The translations under genes and the position numbers were made by a program. This document shows positions 62,702 to 64,000 of a DNA stretch of 64,000 nucleotides, in pieces. Source of the DNA: Protopterus annectens (Eukaryota; Chordata; Ceratodontiformes; Protopteridae); assembly GCF_019279795.1 (NCBI RefSeq), contig NC_056733.1:1114104682-1114168681 (forward strand), written 5' to 3'. Numbering within the stretch: the stretch's first letter is position 1; each line of letters opens with the position of its first letter. The notes under the pieces are model-generated. The model was not told the DNA's origin, searched no databases, and saw only the letters and a program-made list of their open reading frames with translations.

Positions 62702-63676
62702 AAAGCAAAAAAACTGGAGAATCTCTTTCAGGGGATGTGCTGTTGTGTTAAATAGCTTAATCCAGGCTACACAACATTCAAGTTAGACATGGAGAGTTTC
62801 TAGGCCTCCAGTTTCACAGTTTCTTCACTCACCCACACTTTTAATGATGGCAGAATTATTCCACAGAGTTCAGTCATAGCTTGAAGCAGTTACAAGGGAA
62901 ACTGCAGAATGCATTATGCAAATGATACATTACAAATAATTATGTAAAAATTCAGCTAGACAGGTGGTACATATTACGTGCACTGTTAGTGCAATACAAA
63001 CTATAATAACACCTAGAATGCAAGTCCTGCTTACTTGTCCAGAATAGTGCAGATTAGTACAGTACAGTGCAATATAGCATGGCATGGCAGTGCATATTAT
63101 AATATAGGTGTGGGGTGGGTATAGTGTAACAGAGCATATTTATGTATTTTGATATGTTAATCAGCTAAGTGGACAGGCCAAAGGACCCTTCTCAGCCATA
63201 GCCTGACCCATGAGATAGAAAACACAATGTATACTCTAAATTATGAAACAGGCAATTTACAAGTGCATCTCCAATATGATGACCTTTCAATGAACAATGT
63301 ACTGAAAGACTGACCTGCAAAAACTTGAACACTGTACATCGAACATTTAAACATTAAAATGTAAAAGATCAAAAGAGGCGCAAATGGTCCTCTTTTGATC
63401 CACCAACCCTTCATTAACTCTGGGTATACTTCATCTAAATAGTGGTATTGTCATGGGAAGGGTTTTTCTAAGATCAGATTTAGGGTTTGGGTTGGGGCAA
63501 GGTCATGGTTAGGGTTAACAGGTAAAACAGAGCAGATGGATGAAGATCTTGGAATAACCTAATAAGATCAACATCTTATAAATTAGAAATTTTAGAAGAT
63601 GTAAATCAGACAGGCAACACATATTTTATACATTCATTCCAGTCCACTATTTAACATATATTTTACACAAACACAC

Positions 63677-63696
63677 ATGTATGTATGTATGTATGT
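63677..63696. repeat. (ATGT)5 microsatellite
   Basis: Five perfect ATGT units directly before GGTTCCCGTC, where base composition changes. Confidence 0.9.
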
Positions 63697-63860
63697 GGTT
63701 CCCGTCTAGAAACGCGAATTCCAAGATGACCGAAACGTAATATCCCGAGAGTACAAGCGCGAATCAGCAGAATCACGAAAGACGAGAAGCGCGAATTGAC
63801 AGCATAACTTAAATCAGAGAAATTGCAAGTGGATGCCGGATATATGGTCTTACCGCTACT
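63697..63860 (+). mobile_element. Possible 5' end of a DNA transposon (CpG-rich block)
   Basis: After the microsatellite the sequence becomes suddenly CpG-rich. CGCGAAT occurs three times (63713, 63758, 63790) with related CCGAAACG, CCCGAGAG, CACGAAAG and ACGAGAAG words between them. Such sub-terminal motif clusters are typical of transposon ends. The element would continue past the window, so no matching inverted end can be seen. Confidence 0.3.
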
Positions 63861-64000
63861 ATGCAGAATAAGGATCGAAGTTATAATGCTCCAGGGTCTA
63901 TTGGTGCTGTTTATAGCACTGTATCATCGCAGAAAGGAGGTGCGGTGCTGTTGTTAGATGGATATGTACTGCATAGGGAAAAGATATGTGAACAGAAGAG
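63861..64000 (+). CDS. Partial ORF resembling a FLYWCH zinc finger start
   Basis: An open frame from ATG 63861 to the window end (46 codons), preceded in frame by TAA at 63810-63812. Residues 24-37 read QKGGAVLLLDGYVL and continue HREKICEQK. The GG-x-x-L-x-x-x-GY-x-(Y/L) pattern is the opening of FLYWCH domains, in which a YWRC motif and later Cys/His ligands follow; those lie outside the window. FLYWCH domains occur in MULE-type transposons and in derived host proteins. The CpG-rich block just upstream favours a transposon. The assignment depends on one short motif. Confidence 0.35.
   Translation, partial: MQNKDRSYNAPGSIGAVYSTVSSQKGGAVLLLDGYVLHREKICEQK

Larger units (their letters stand above)
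60155..63676. other. Non-satellite flank, no recognised gene
   Basis: Mostly AT-rich single-copy-looking DNA. Apart from the two small tandem repeats and polyadenylation signals listed separately I see no domain-bearing frame, tRNA, rRNA or retroelement. There is a C10 run at about 62151-62160 and a degenerate TTAGGG-like patch near 63480-63520. Short frames (60-81 codons) look like chance. Confidence 0.6.

Noticed and set aside
63480..63520. Telomere-like GGGTTTGGGTTGGGG and TTAGGGTTAAC
   Set aside because: Only a few imperfect units; too short and degenerate for an interstitial telomere array.

Overview
The window is eukaryotic and almost certainly animal, probably a vertebrate with a large, repeat-rich genome. 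About 47.3 kb of the 64 kb (roughly 74%, ~560 copies) is one 84-bp tandem satellite. The rest is two non-LTR retrotransposons inserted into the array, a 500-N scaffold gap, and a non-satellite flank at the right end. The vertebrate guess rests on a CR1-type LINE whose ORF1 has an esterase domain, an L2-like LINE with a 2A-like NPGP motif, and satellite variants that look like methyl-CpG decay. The species cannot be named from this sequence.

Layout. 1-28169: long, fairly homogeneous satellite array. 28170-28273: a short LINE 3'UTR fragment between direct repeats. 28274-29719: more diverged satellite. 29720-35502: nearly complete but broken L2-like LINE on the minus strand. 35503-40778: diverged satellite. 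40779-46000: CR1-like LINE on the minus strand, with an intact ORF1, a broken ORF2 and a 5' region of 627-bp tandem repeats that runs into the gap. 46001-46500: gap. 46501-54550 and 55178-59527: the same satellite in the opposite orientation. 54551-55177 and 59528-60154: two near-identical copies of a 627-bp non-satellite segment, each with a possible terminal exon. 60155-63676: mostly unrecognised non-repetitive DNA. 63677-64000: microsatellite, then a CpG-rich block and the start of a FLYWCH-like reading frame, perhaps the edge of a DNA transposon.

Nothing here works as an operon. Because 84 is divisible by 3, the satellite carries reading frames of up to ~840 codons in two frames at once; I treat these as non-coding. 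The most informative signals are structural: CG/TG/CA allele sites in the monomer, a possible 42-bp ancestral half-unit, a 336-bp higher-order repeat, a ~4.8-5.0 kb tandem duplication at the right edge, and an inverted relationship across the gap in which one arm keeps the empty site of the CR1 insertion.
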